From Pelosinus fermentans JBW45 (GTDB taxonomy: Bacteria > Bacillota > Negativicutes > DSM-13327), in the NCBI RefSeq assembly GCF_000271665.2, contig NZ_CP010978.1, forward strand, positions 5,104,501 to 5,168,500: a DNA stretch of 64,000 nucleotides, given 5' to 3'. Position numbers and translations under genes: made by a program. The notes under the pieces were generated by a model that worked only from the letters and a program-made list of their open reading frames with translations, ran no database searches and had not been told where the DNA came from. Below, in pieces: positions 26,501 through 33,942 of the stretch. How positions within the stretch are numbered: position 1 is the first letter of the stretch; every line of letters begins with the position of its first letter.

Positions 26501-27030
26501 CGCCCTTGCAAAAATTTCTCAAAACCTTGATATACTAAGGCTAAATCATGAAGTTTATCACCAATCGGCAAATCCGCACACTGTTCTTCCACTTCCGCCA
26601 AAGACTCTGGTGATACACCATAAGCTTTAAATTCCTGAATCATACTGACTAAAATATCGGCAAAACTTCGCTGAGCAGCCGCCCGATGAAAGATCTTAAA
26701 ATCTGCTTGATGATCATGCAGCAATTTATTCAATACGATTCGTTTCCCCAGTTCCGTAATATGAGGACGAACCGCACCACCCGTTTCCATTAAAACCCGA
26801 TGTGCTAAACGGCGAAAACCAAAGACATAGGCCCTCGTAAAGCCAGCAATGTCAGGATTGGATGCCAGCTCATGCTCCACCTGAAAGGTAGCATGCTCCG
26901 GCAAGATCATGATCATAGACCGTCCCTCTGGTGATGCCGCCAGCATCTGACCCATTTCCTCTAAACAATACTGGGTCTTACCAGCCCCAGCCCTTCCTAT
27001 CATTAAACGAAGCTTCACCTTATGTTTCAC
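23566..27030 (-). CDS. addB: ATP-dependent helicase/nuclease AddB
   Basis: Partner of AddA. The Walker A GRAGAGKTQYC lies at residues 12-22, a degenerate helicase core follows, and the C-terminal nuclease carries IIDYKSGGAWLKLVDVYYG. The 4Fe-4S cluster ligands are visible: one Cys in YQACPFKHFAQYG near residue 800 and three in CGFCQYSSVC near the C-terminus. 1154 residues is typical. The start is ambiguous between two close GTG codons (27030 and 27018); the first keeps AAGG six bases upstream. First gene of the addBA operon. Confidence 0.95.
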   Translation of the reverse strand: MKHKVKLRLMIGRAGAGKTQYCLEEMGQMLAASPEGRSMIMILPEHATFQVEHELASNPDIAGFTRAYVFGFRRLAHRVLMETGGAVRPHITELGKRIVLNKLLHDHQADFKIFHRAAAQRSFADILVSMIQEFKAYGVSPESLAEVEEQCADLPIGDKLHDLALVYQGFEKFLQGRYTDPEDYLTLLAEKIPQSAILHQAQVWIDGFTWFNPQEAGVVAQLLQNSASVTITLCLADAKSGEQASETALFHRQWDTRRKLLDMARKIGAEVEEVELVQTKRFSAPLLGHMEEQLFTFPSTVWTGEVRGVVVTEAANRRVEIEGMARDMLRLVREEGYRWRDIGVLLRSGDSYAELVETVLADYEIPFFSDRKRQPVHHPLAELLRSVLEVITERWSYDPLFRCFKTDLFDLSRDDIDKLENYVLEFGIRGTKWTNGQPWTFIRRFSLGEDEELNEVQQEQLQSINEIRMKASAPLIVFEQQMKAATTVLAMTTALYEFLVGLMVPEKLEVWAVHAEEIGDLEQAREHRQLWDQVIQLMEQLVEICGAEEMKAVDYGIMLSEGLEGLTLSLIPPGLDYVTVSPMEQTSLVNIRSIYIPGVNDGVLPMRGRGEGLLTDAERGQMIQLGLELAPGSQSDSFAERFLVYTALTRSRDYLWLSYPLADEEGKGLSPSLLIKRVRELAAVPFHSLPVEPVPGSERQYIAHGKRSISSLAAVLRSYKSGEAIASVWWDVYNWAIQHQGLEWYVQRAVAGLFHHNQVESLPGNLARRLYPKKNKLRGSVTRFESYQACPFKHFAQYGLSLKERAVFRLQAPDWGQFLHAALKGFGDSLQEAGRDWGSMSEGEYKEIVNQVVEELAPKLQNEILLSSEQHKHLVGRLKRTVTRAVRRLVEFDRVSTFKPMAMEKSFGRGDDALPPLVYMLPDDISLEIVGQIDRLDVADLEGKKYMLIIDYKSGGAWLKLVDVYYGLRLQLLTYLLVASKAYEDCLPAGVLYYFLKNPNLSDKIKLDADEICKKINGLLKMPGWVLADSQVIRLLDQSIDGYSEFLKVALKKDDTFYSNCLSYVKEPEEFQLLLRHVEKKLVDTAREIMEGNIAISPYALDKRTPCGFCQYSSVCQFDSLLPENQYRRLAKPDESSIMGKIIQGQEVKPDELV

Positions 27031-27238
27031 CTCTTACCTTGTATCTTGCTATTAGCAGTAACATTCGGTATGAGGGGGGAAAAGTCCTACACGATAGGAT
27101 TGGATTGCACAGGGAAAGTATTCATGGAAAGAAGAATTTCTTGAATCCCCTTCAAAAAGTTACACCTCTTGCAGTTACTATAAAGAAAATAAGAGAGCTA
27201 ATGCCCTTTATAAAGCTAACTCTCCTGTTTTTAGGACT

Positions 27239-27341
27239 TAACTTGGCTGGTTCATTCAAATGCAAACTATAAAATACATTCGCGATGTAAAACTAGAAAA
27301 GAAGCGGGAAAAATCGTAAACGATTTTCTCCGCTTCTTTTT
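27239..27341. pseudogene. Deletion scar of a DUF6809-like/XRE gene pair
   Basis: 27239-27283 matches 28171-28217 (3' end of the 100-aa minus-strand gene and its flank) and 27284-27341 matches 29029-29090 (3' end of the XRE gene plus terminator hairpin). The two tails are joined at an ATTC shared by both parents, as if about 0.8 kb between them had been lost by short-homology deletion in a second copy. The remnant still encodes DVKLEKKREKS then stop, against DVKQEKKREKS in the intact XRE gene. Confidence 0.65.
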
Positions 27342-27462
27342 CTGTCTATTAAAACCTATAAACCCCAATACTATTTATTAGGTAGTGCAGGAACCTTGTT
27401 ATTACCATGGATCTAAGTAACACTTAATGACAACAGGCTGATGTTGGTTTAAGATATCCTTT

Positions 27463-27765
27463 TTAGAATAATTTCGTATAATTTCGTTTACTAGAAACTA
27501 TACGCCTAATTTCTACGATGCTACCAATCACAACATAAAACACTAGATAATCATTAACAACAAGCATTTTATATCCTTTATTGGCTAGCCGTCGGTTTTT
27601 AAGATTGACTCCCATATCCGGGAAGTCCTCTAAATGAAGAACAGCGGTATCAATCTCATTCAATAGATTTGCCGCTGCTCTGGAATCATCTGCAGCAATA
27701 TAAGTGAAAATCTCATCTAGATCATCATAAGCCAGTGGCAAATATTCTACTCTATATTTACCCAT
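27463..27765 (-). CDS. Type II toxin, RelE/ParE family
   Basis: A 100-residue ParE/RelE-fold protein: YRVEYLPLAYDDLDEIFTYIA at the N-terminus, AAANLLNEIDTAVLHLEDFPDMG in the helical hairpin, and the C-terminal strands KGYKMLVVNDYLVFYVV..SIVEIRRIVSSKRNY. The conserved Arg-rich end IRRIV..KR fits the family's toxic surface. ATG 27765 overlaps the antitoxin stop by 8 bp, the usual antitoxin-first operon. Target (gyrase for ParE, ribosome for RelE) cannot be settled from sequence. Confidence 0.9.
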   Translation of the reverse strand: MGKYRVEYLPLAYDDLDEIFTYIAADDSRAAANLLNEIDTAVLHLEDFPDMGVNLKNRRLANKGYKMLVVNDYLVFYVVIGSIVEIRRIVSSKRNYTKLF

Positions 27766-28024
27766 TAAGCCGCGCTCTTAACCTTTCCATAACTTCACGG
27801 TGTGGTATTCGCTTGGCTCCCGCTGCGCTTTGGACTTCGGCTTCGTCTAGTTTATCATATAGCTCCATAAGTGCTTGTTGTTCTTCATATAGTCTTTGGC
27901 TCATAATTACCAGATGCCCGTTGCCATTCTTGGTAATGAAAACTGGCTTTTGTTCTTTGATACAAATTTCTTCAATCTCAGGAGTCTTATTCCGTAAATC
28001 AGAAACCGGACGAATAACAGGCAT
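27758..28024 (-). CDS. Antitoxin, Phd/YefM family
   Basis: The 88-residue antitoxin of the pair. The N-terminal DNA-binding fold MPVIRPVSDLRNKTPEIEEICIKEQKPVFITKNGNGHLVIMS is typical; the charged C-terminal tail (DKLDEAEVQSAAGAKRIPHREVMERLRARL) would wrap the toxin. ATG 28024 has AGGTG six bases upstream and gives the canonical start; GTG 28033 overlaps that site. A 40-bp palindrome immediately upstream is the likely autoregulatory operator. Confidence 0.92.
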   Translation of the reverse strand: MPVIRPVSDLRNKTPEIEEICIKEQKPVFITKNGNGHLVIMSQRLYEEQQALMELYDKLDEAEVQSAAGAKRIPHREVMERLRARLNG

Positions 28025-28047
28025 TATACTCACCTCGTATTTTTATT

Positions 28048-28087
28048 ATGATATTATTATATCATAATTATGATATAATAATATCAT
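28048..28087. promoter_or_regulatory. 40-bp perfect palindrome, toxin-antitoxin operator
   Basis: Arms 28048-28067 and 28068-28087 are a perfect 20-bp inverted repeat with no spacer, and each arm is itself a near-palindrome (ATGATAT-TATT-ATATCAT). This gives two dyads, fitting the two-site cooperative binding seen in Phd/Doc and YefM/YoeB systems. It starts 23 bases upstream of the antitoxin ATG. Confidence 0.75.
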
Positions 28088-28192
28088 TTTCTTGCTAGGT
28101 TGTATAGAATGCTGTATACAACTATATTCTTGAGTAACGATTACCTGCATAAAGTTTTGCAGCGTCAACATGACACTACTTGGCTGGTTCAT

Positions 28193-28495
28193 TCAAATGC
28201 AAACTATAAAATACATTCCGCAGGGCATACCATCGAGTACCCCTTGCAAATATTCGTGAGTACTAGCATAGTTTTGCTCTTGGAATACTGCCGTTTCATA
28301 CTGCTCTAACAGTTCTTCATCAAATAAACTAAGCGGTTCACGGAACCTCTTAATCTCTGCTGCCATCTTTTGATATTCCTCTGTTTTATGATACTGACGA
28401 AAAGCTCTATTGCGTCGGTCATCAATAAAACCATCTAACTCGTTTACTAGATTGCTCACAAATGGATCTTCAATAGATTTGTGCAAGAATCTCAT
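28193..28495 (-). CDS. DUF6809-like small protein
   Basis: A 100-residue helical protein with charged helices (RRNRAFRQYHKTEEYQKMAAEIKRFREPLSLFDEELLEQYETAVFQEQ) ending in HEYLQGVLDGM. This layout resembles the DUF6809 family often found next to XRE regulators in Firmicutes accessory regions; the match is from memory. ATG 28495 follows GGAGGGG by six bases, so the longer frame from 28579 is rejected. Divergent from the XRE gene; a 19-bp inverted repeat sits in its upstream region. Function unknown. Confidence 0.6.
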   Translation of the reverse strand: MRFLHKSIEDPFVSNLVNELDGFIDDRRNRAFRQYHKTEEYQKMAAEIKRFREPLSLFDEELLEQYETAVFQEQNYASTHEYLQGVLDGMPCGMYFIVCI

Positions 28496-28511
28496 TACAA
28501 TCCCCTCCATT

Positions 28512-28553
28512 ATTTGTTGTGTACGATTTACAGGTAAATCATACACAACAAAT
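28512..28553. promoter_or_regulatory. Inverted repeat, operator candidate of the divergent pair
   Basis: Arms 28512-28530 and 28535-28553 pair in 18 of 19 positions (ATTTGTTGTGTA.GATTTA). It lies between the 100-aa gene and the XRE gene, close to the former's ribosome site, where a repressor or a leader hairpin could act. Confidence 0.5.
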
Positions 28554-28647
28554 ATCCTCCCGTCAATCATAAACAACACTATTTCATCACTATCTTTATA
28601 TATTTTGTGTCCTGTATGGTTTACACTTTATACATGAGGTGATTCTA

Positions 28648-29064
28648 ATGAGCTCCAATAAGTTGGGCAATTATATAAAAAATATACGTGGCAATATGTC
28701 ACTTCGTGATTTTGCTAAATTGTGCGGAATAAGCCACACTCACATAGATAGTATAGAAAAAGGTGTTGACCCTCGAACTAATAAAACAGTGCGTCCTACA
28801 GTTGAGACTCTCAATAAAATTTCTCTTGGAGCTGGAATAAGCATAAAAAAACTAGTTGACCTATCTATGGATATTACTAGCGATGAAATTCCCCTAATCC
28901 AATCCAAAGAAGCAAAATGCAAAGATTTAATTGAATTCCTCAAACAGCCAGAAGTACTATTGGATGGCAAATTACTTACAGAGGAAGATAAAGCCAAAAT
29001 CAAAGCGTCACTAAAAATTATATTCCACGATGTAAAACAAGAAAAGAAGCGGGAGAAATCGTAA
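28648..29064 (+). CDS. XRE-family HTH regulator
   Basis: A 138-residue regulator with an N-terminal Cro/C1-type HTH: LGNYIKNIRGNMSLRDFAKLCGISHTHIDSIEKG, then PTVETLNKISLGAGISIKKLVDL. The C-terminal half (ILLDGKLLTEEDKAKIKASLKIIF) resembles the dimerising tail seen in other Clostridial XRE regulators. ATG 28648 has GAGGT seven bases upstream. The last codons (EKKREKS) form the left arm of the terminator hairpin, so sequence of the tail is tied to termination. A deletion remnant of a second copy is at 27239. Confidence 0.85.
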   Translation: MSSNKLGNYIKNIRGNMSLRDFAKLCGISHTHIDSIEKGVDPRTNKTVRPTVETLNKISLGAGISIKKLVDLSMDITSDEIPLIQSKEAKCKDLIEFLKQPEVLLDGKLLTEEDKAKIKASLKIIFHDVKQEKKREKS

Positions 29065-29090
29065 AATGATTTTCTTCGCTTCTTTTTCCG
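29042..29090 (+). terminator. Terminator of the XRE gene, one of three near-identical hairpins
   Basis: AAAAGAAGCG.GAGAAATC pairs with GATTT.CT.CGCTTCTTTT, followed by T-run. The XRE stop codon lies in the loop. Similar hairpins occur at 27297-27340 and 29827-29874. Confidence 0.75.
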
Positions 29091-29105
29091 TCAAGTAGTT
29101 TATAC

Positions 29106-29151
29106 ATGCGACCTACTCATTCGTAATGAGTAGGTCGCATGTTCGAATCTG
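29106..29151 (+). pseudogene. tRNA-Thr(CGT)-like 3' fragment
   Basis: CCTACTCATTCGTAATGAG plus TAGGTCGCATGTTCGAATC reads like the anticodon arm (anticodon CGT), variable region and T-loop of a tRNA-Thr, but the D-arm and acceptor stem are missing and the T-stem does not pair. The anticodon stem is extended into a perfect 16-bp palindrome (29106-29121 / 29125-29140). Such tRNA 3' fragments often mark attachment sites of integrated elements; the palindrome alone could also be a plain hairpin. Confidence 0.35.
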
Positions 29152-29261
29152 ATATCCTTACTTATGTAATCAAAGGTTCTGAGAATTACTCAGAAGCAGG
29201 AAATTTAAAATTGTAGAAATACAGGACCCAAAAGGGTAGAATGAAGACATATGTTAATATA

Positions 29262-29606
29262 TTATTTATGTAAAATAAAATTAAAGTTATCACTACCATC
29301 TTTTAATTGAATTTTTCCGCGGTATGTTTTGTATTTTTCTTTACCTATCGTTACCCAGTATACTTTGTTTGTTACTGGCAAATAAATTGAATAATTACCT
29401 CGATTGTTAGTCTTTGCAACTTGTATACTATTTAAGCCTCCTTCCAGTTCGAACACTATTTTTGCTCCATCAATTGGTCTCAAATTTAAATCTGTTATTT
29501 TCCCAGAAATAAGGTACTTTGCAGTTGCCGCCGCAGTGTTAAAATGAAACAGGTTTACGAAAAGAAAAGAACCGAGAATTAGTAGGAAAATCCTTCTGTT
29601 TTTCAA
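29262..29606 (-). CDS. Small secreted protein with carboxypeptidase-regulatory-like domain
   Basis: An N-terminal signal peptide (KNRRIFLLILGSFLFVNLFHFNTAAATA, cleavage near residue 26) precedes about 85 residues of a beta-sandwich of the CarboxypepD_reg type: ISGKITDLNLRPIDGAKIVFE..., TNNRGNYSIYLP and VTIGKEKYKTYRGKIQL. Such domains bind surfaces or sugars; here there is no catalytic partner. Probable TTG start at 29606, with AGGAG eight bases upstream; GTG 29615 is the alternative. Alone in an accessory region. Confidence 0.7.
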   Translation of the reverse strand: MKNRRIFLLILGSFLFVNLFHFNTAAATAKYLISGKITDLNLRPIDGAKIVFELEGGLNSIQVAKTNNRGNYSIYLPVTNKVYWVTIGKEKYKTYRGKIQLKDGSDNFNFILHK

Positions 29607-29826
29607 AACAAGCACTCCTCATCGATAATATTTTTGACACAAGTAAACAATATATTACTATAAACTTGTGACGAGAATATGACAAAAAACTCTCTTCTCC
29701 TTGTAAGGTCACGCTGACGATTCAACAGCTTCTTTCCTCTGAGAATTTCAAAGTTCAGAAAAGACATCTGATGCCTATTTTTAAGGGGATTTCTTTATAA
29801 TGACAGACAGATAAAAGGACATATTT

Positions 29827-29874
29827 GAAAAAGAAGCGGAAAAAATCCTAAACGATTTTCTCCGCTTCTTTTTC
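29827..29874. repeat. Terminator-like hairpin, third copy
   Basis: GAAAAAGAAGCGGA.AAAAATC pairs with GATTTTCTCCGCTTCTTTTTC. It resembles the tails at 27297 and 29042 and even retains KKKRKKS-stop in one frame, suggesting another XRE 3' remnant. No gene is seen from 29616 to 29933 otherwise. Confidence 0.55.
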
Positions 29875-29933
29875 CATTAAATCATTCATCCCCATAATCT
29901 TTCTTACTCAAGAATCAAAATATCATAGACACT

Positions 29934-30185
29934 TCACCTTAGATTTTCTTTGTGTCGTTGATTTTCAAGTTTCTGACGTTCATGCCACTCCCGTTCACTC
30001 TCATTTGGACGTCGCTTCATTTCACGCTCATGTCTTTCATTTTCAATCTGTTTTCGATCATCTTGCTGCTGCACAGAGGATCGTTCAGTATGTAGCGGTG
30101 AAGCTTCTATTAACGATGCGCCAAATCCGACTTGCATCATACCTGCCATTGACAATATAGCTATTTTTTTAACCATGCTTTTCAT
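29934..30185 (-). CDS. Small secreted charged protein, 83 aa
   Basis: A signal peptide (MVKKIAILSMAGMMQVGFGASLIEA, cleaved near residue 29) is followed by a very polar tail rich in Arg, Glu and Gln (QQQDDRKQIENERHEREMKRRPNESEREWHERQKLENQRHKE) that looks like a single charged helix. AGGAG lies before the ATG. I do not know the family. The periodic REWHERQ pattern recalls short coiled-coil or metal-binding envelope proteins, but no function is proposed. Confidence 0.6.
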   Translation of the reverse strand: MKSMVKKIAILSMAGMMQVGFGASLIEASPLHTERSSVQQQDDRKQIENERHEREMKRRPNESEREWHERQKLENQRHKENLR

Positions 30186-30257
30186 GAGAAATCACTCCTA
30201 TCTGGTATTTATTGCTTTATTGTAATCCATTGATGTAACAACAATGTTACAGATTAG

Positions 30258-31640
30258 TCACTTTTTACCTAACTCTATAAGAACCTGGCCTTCCATTTGT
30301 TCAAATTTAGTATAAAACAGAAGTGGAATAATGGCCAACAGAAATACACTTGCTGGAAACCAGATAAATGCAAATTTAATGCCTGTCAAACTAGAAATCG
30401 TCTGAACCTGATTTGGAATATAGCCATATAAATCCATAATCCACGCAGGGATAGCAGCACCGATGCCACTGCCTGCTTTAATACAGAATGTACTGCCGAT
30501 TGCTGTAAGAAATCCGGCAGAACGAATTCCCGTTTTCCATTCGCCAAAGTCAACTGCCGATCCTAGCATTGCAAAAGGCATTGCACAAGCAATTCCACCG
30601 CCCATATTAGATAAAATCCAGCCAATAATTACGCCCGTAAGATTACTGCCAGAAAGGAACATAATCATCTGACCGATAATAGCTGCTGCCAATCCCATAA
30701 TCCACGTATTCCGCTTACTTACCACTTTGCAGATAAAGGGAATTGCAACCATTGCAATAATTTGCAAAGAGGCAATACTGTTTACAAAAGCAACCATGTC
30801 TTTTTGTCCCATATTATAGGTAAAATAATAAATTACCGATGAAGTTCTTCCCATCATTGCAATCCAAAAAAGCAAATTACTGGCTGTCATAATCACCCAT
30901 GGCCAATTGCCTTTGATCGCAAGAAAACTGTTTTTCAAGGGAATTTTTTCTTCCTGTTTTACTGTATATTTTTCTCTTACATTCTGAAATGCATAGAATG
31001 CCATCAATACAAAAACAACACCAAAGATGATTGAAGTAAAGAAAAATCCCTGTTTATCGTCGCCCTTACCTAAAAAAGCAACCAGAGGAAGTGCGGCTAC
31101 ATTCATCAGAAAAAATCCCACCTGCCCGCCAACCATACGAAACGAATTCAACACAAGACGTTCTTTTGGCTGAGGCGTAAGCGATGGCAAAATTGCTGTG
31201 ATTGGCGTATTGAATCCAGTAAATATAATATTAGCAACGAAATAAGTAACTCCCACATAGACAATTTTCATTGTCGGACTTACATCTGGTACATAAAACA
31301 TCAAAACACTGAAAACAGCAAACGGCATTGCCAACCAAAGAAACCAGGGTCGGCATTTCCCGTATTTTGAATGCGTCTTATCAATGATAATTCCCCAAAC
31401 TGGAGCATCTATGCCATCAATAATCCTTGCAAGAAGCAGAATCATTCCGGCGGTTACGATTGAAATGCCTGCTACATCAGTATAAAAGTAGAGAATATAG
31501 GATGTTGCAAAACAATACAGCAGATTTCCTGCAGCATCCAGCATTCCATAACTGACGCGCTGTTTTAGCGGTAATGTATCAGGTTCCACTCTTTTCGTAT
31601 TCAGCAAATTTGGTTGTATATCATTAAGCTTAGAATCCAT
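30258..31640 (-). CDS. Glycoside-cation symporter, MFS GPH family
   Basis: A twelve-helix transporter of the glycoside-pentoside-hexuronide:cation symporter family (MelB/XynB type). The N-terminus shows SYGMLDAAGNLLYCFATSYILYFYTDVAGIS, the loop GIDAPVWGIIIDKTHSKYGKCRPWFLW is the family's cytoplasmic signature, and SAVDFGEWKTGIRSAGF the C-terminal one. 460 residues is typical. It lies 121 bp downstream of the GH127 gene on the same strand and near an AraC regulator, so it likely imports arabinofuranosyl oligosaccharides. Confidence 0.88.
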   Translation of the reverse strand: MDSKLNDIQPNLLNTKRVEPDTLPLKQRVSYGMLDAAGNLLYCFATSYILYFYTDVAGISIVTAGMILLLARIIDGIDAPVWGIIIDKTHSKYGKCRPWFLWLAMPFAVFSVLMFYVPDVSPTMKIVYVGVTYFVANIIFTGFNTPITAILPSLTPQPKERLVLNSFRMVGGQVGFFLMNVAALPLVAFLGKGDDKQGFFFTSIIFGVVFVLMAFYAFQNVREKYTVKQEEKIPLKNSFLAIKGNWPWVIMTASNLLFWIAMMGRTSSVIYYFTYNMGQKDMVAFVNSIASLQIIAMVAIPFICKVVSKRNTWIMGLAAAIIGQMIMFLSGSNLTGVIIGWILSNMGGGIACAMPFAMLGSAVDFGEWKTGIRSAGFLTAIGSTFCIKAGSGIGAAIPAWIMDLYGYIPNQVQTISSLTGIKFAFIWFPASVFLLAIIPLLFYTKFEQMEGQVLIELGKK

Positions 31641-31761
31641 AATTCATTTCTCCCATCCATTCAATTTTTCAGAAAGAATTTTTGTTTATTATAGAATGCC
31701 AATAAAAATGCTTCATATAAAAACAGATGAATTTATGCAGTCTCTAAGATAAAGTTGATCG

Positions 31762-33714
31762 TCAGTATTTAACCCACACGGTCATTTCTCCAGGTGTACG
31801 ATTGCTCCATGCATAATAGGGAATCCATTTTAACTTTTTTATTTGCCATACAGGCTCGCGATACGATTGATATATTGTATTTTCTTTCCATGATTTTTCG
31901 TCTAACATTTTCCCACTAGAGATAATGCTAACAACACCACCCAATAAATCCGGTTCAAATTGAACGTGAAAATTTTGCGTATCGCAAAGGTATATTCGAT
32001 GCAAATTCGGACCATTATCCGCTTCTTCAAGACAATATACAATAGGTCCTCTCATCATTGCTACCTTGCCAAGGTCTTCTCTTACCCTCGGATTCGCCTG
32101 CATAACTTCTATCGGCATAGCAAAATGCAGATGAATGACATCTCCATTTTTCCATTCTCGCTGCAAATATGCATAGCCATTGACAATTGGCGCATTCGTT
32201 TTTTCTCCGTTAACGTTAACTTCATACGCTTTACACCAACCTGGAATCCTCAACGCATACGTAAACTCTTTGCTTTCTGCTAACGAAACTGTAATCTCTA
32301 CATCTTCATCCCATGGGTAATTGGTCGCTACTGTAAAATTAACTTCTTGGCTATCAAATGTATGGGTCAATTCACCACCGATATAGAGGTGCAGCCATAA
32401 CGTATTGCTTTTCGCCGAATACGAATAAATGTAACTTCCAAGAGATGCAAACAATCGTGCGATATTCGGTGGACAACATGCACAACCAAACCATTTTTGC
32501 CGCTCAACTTCTACATGATGGTGCAATTGATCTTTCTTAGATGCTTCTGGTACAACCTCAAGGGGATTTACATAAAAAAAGCTCTTACCATCCATGGACA
32601 TACCGCTCAGAATTCCATTAAATAACTCTTTTTCAATGACATCCGCATACTCCCCTTCAGGAGAAATTTCGAGCATCCTGCGGGCAAAGAAAACAGCACC
32701 AATCGAAGCGCAGGTTTCACCGTAAACGGTATCGTTTGGTAAATCATAATCATAGGTAAACGATTCACCATAAGCTGAAGCACCAATACTTCCAGTAATA
32801 TACATCTGACGCTGAGTCATATTGTTCCAGATACGTTTGCAGGCTGCATACAATTCTTCGTCTTTGGTTAATCGTGCTACGTCCGCCATGCCGGAATACA
32901 AATACGTCGCTCTCACTGCGTGACCTTCTGCCACCTGTTGACTGCGTACTGGCTGATCTGCCTGGTAATACTTATACTGAAAGTAGCTGTCTTTCCACGG
33001 AAAGTCATTGCCATAACGTTTTGTTTCTTCTTGAAAATATAAAGGCTGCTGACCTCTTTCATCGATAAAATATTTTGCTAATTTCAAATGCTTTTCATCC
33101 TTTGTGATCTGATAGAGTTTCACCAGCGCCAATTCAATCACTTCATGTCCAGGGTAACCATGCTTTTTCCCTTGTTCAGGACCTAAAATCGTATCTACAT
33201 AATCGACATATCGGATTGCAGCCTTTAATAATTTATCCTTACCGGTTGCCTGATAGTAAGAAATTGCACCTTCAATCATATGACCCAGGCAATACAATTC
33301 GTGATTATCCTGTAAATTGGTCCATCGCTTATCGAGACCATTTAAAATGTAATATGTATTCAGATAACCATCTGCTTGCTGTGCAGCACAAACGATATCA
33401 ATTGCTGCATCCGCCACCTTTTCTAAGGCCGAATCCTTATGCCACACCAAACAATACCCTACAGCTTCTATCCATTTGGCAAAATCACTATCCTGAAAAA
33501 CACGCCCTGCAAACTTTCCTTCTTCCAAACCTGCAGCAATTTTAAAATTCTTCATACAATGACTTGGTTCGGCACCTTCTATTTGATCATTCAATGCATC
33601 CCACTGATAGGGAATCACTTGCGTTCGAATTAGTTCCATTAACGTTTGCCAAAATTGATCCTTAATTTTCACTTCGGTAATTGAGACAGGTTTTGAAAAT
33701 TGCTTATCATCCAT
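31762..33714 (-). CDS. Beta-L-arabinofuranosidase, GH127 (DUF1680)
   Basis: Hydrolyses beta-L-arabinofuranosyl disaccharides or chains as on plant hydroxyproline-rich glycoproteins and pectin. The zinc-thiolate catalytic site of the family is visible: VYGETCASIGA (Glu and Cys, near residue 335) and WFGCACCPPNIARLFASLG (nucleophile and zinc Cys, near 415). 650 residues is the family length and there is no signal peptide, so it acts inside the cell on imported sugars. SD GAGGAG precedes the ATG. Grouped with the symporter at 30258 and the divergent AraC regulator. Confidence 0.92.
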   Translation of the reverse strand: MDDKQFSKPVSITEVKIKDQFWQTLMELIRTQVIPYQWDALNDQIEGAEPSHCMKNFKIAAGLEEGKFAGRVFQDSDFAKWIEAVGYCLVWHKDSALEKVADAAIDIVCAAQQADGYLNTYYILNGLDKRWTNLQDNHELYCLGHMIEGAISYYQATGKDKLLKAAIRYVDYVDTILGPEQGKKHGYPGHEVIELALVKLYQITKDEKHLKLAKYFIDERGQQPLYFQEETKRYGNDFPWKDSYFQYKYYQADQPVRSQQVAEGHAVRATYLYSGMADVARLTKDEELYAACKRIWNNMTQRQMYITGSIGASAYGESFTYDYDLPNDTVYGETCASIGAVFFARRMLEISPEGEYADVIEKELFNGILSGMSMDGKSFFYVNPLEVVPEASKKDQLHHHVEVERQKWFGCACCPPNIARLFASLGSYIYSYSAKSNTLWLHLYIGGELTHTFDSQEVNFTVATNYPWDEDVEITVSLAESKEFTYALRIPGWCKAYEVNVNGEKTNAPIVNGYAYLQREWKNGDVIHLHFAMPIEVMQANPRVREDLGKVAMMRGPIVYCLEEADNGPNLHRIYLCDTQNFHVQFEPDLLGGVVSIISSGKMLDEKSWKENTIYQSYREPVWQIKKLKWIPYYAWSNRTPGEMTVWVKY

Positions 33715-33869
33715 AGAAATTCTCCTCTTTACTATATTTGCATTTTGCGCGCAATTTATTAAGGTGTCTAAAACAATATAAACACCTTCGAAATTACAAA
33801 TTTATTCATAATTTTCAGCTTTCTATTAATAAAAGGAATCCTTATAGAAAAACAATATATTGTGTTTGC

Positions 33870-33895
33870 TATACCCATAGTATAATATGGGTATA
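33870..33895. promoter_or_regulatory. Dyad operator candidate of the arabinofuranoside cluster
   Basis: TATACCCATA-N6-TATGGGTATA (33870-33879 / 33886-33895) lies in the divergent region between the GH127 gene and the AraC-type gene, and its centre overlaps a TATAAT-like element facing the regulator gene. Position suggests control by the adjacent regulator. Confidence 0.5.
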
Positions 33896-33942
33896 ACTGT
33901 CATACAACCAGCATTATATTAGAATAGGTGGTGAAATCCTAT

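Noticed and set aside
27735-28067. 110-aa plus-strand frame opposite the antitoxin gene
   Set aside because: Shadow of the antitoxin gene; the minus-strand pair has proper starts, overlap and operator.
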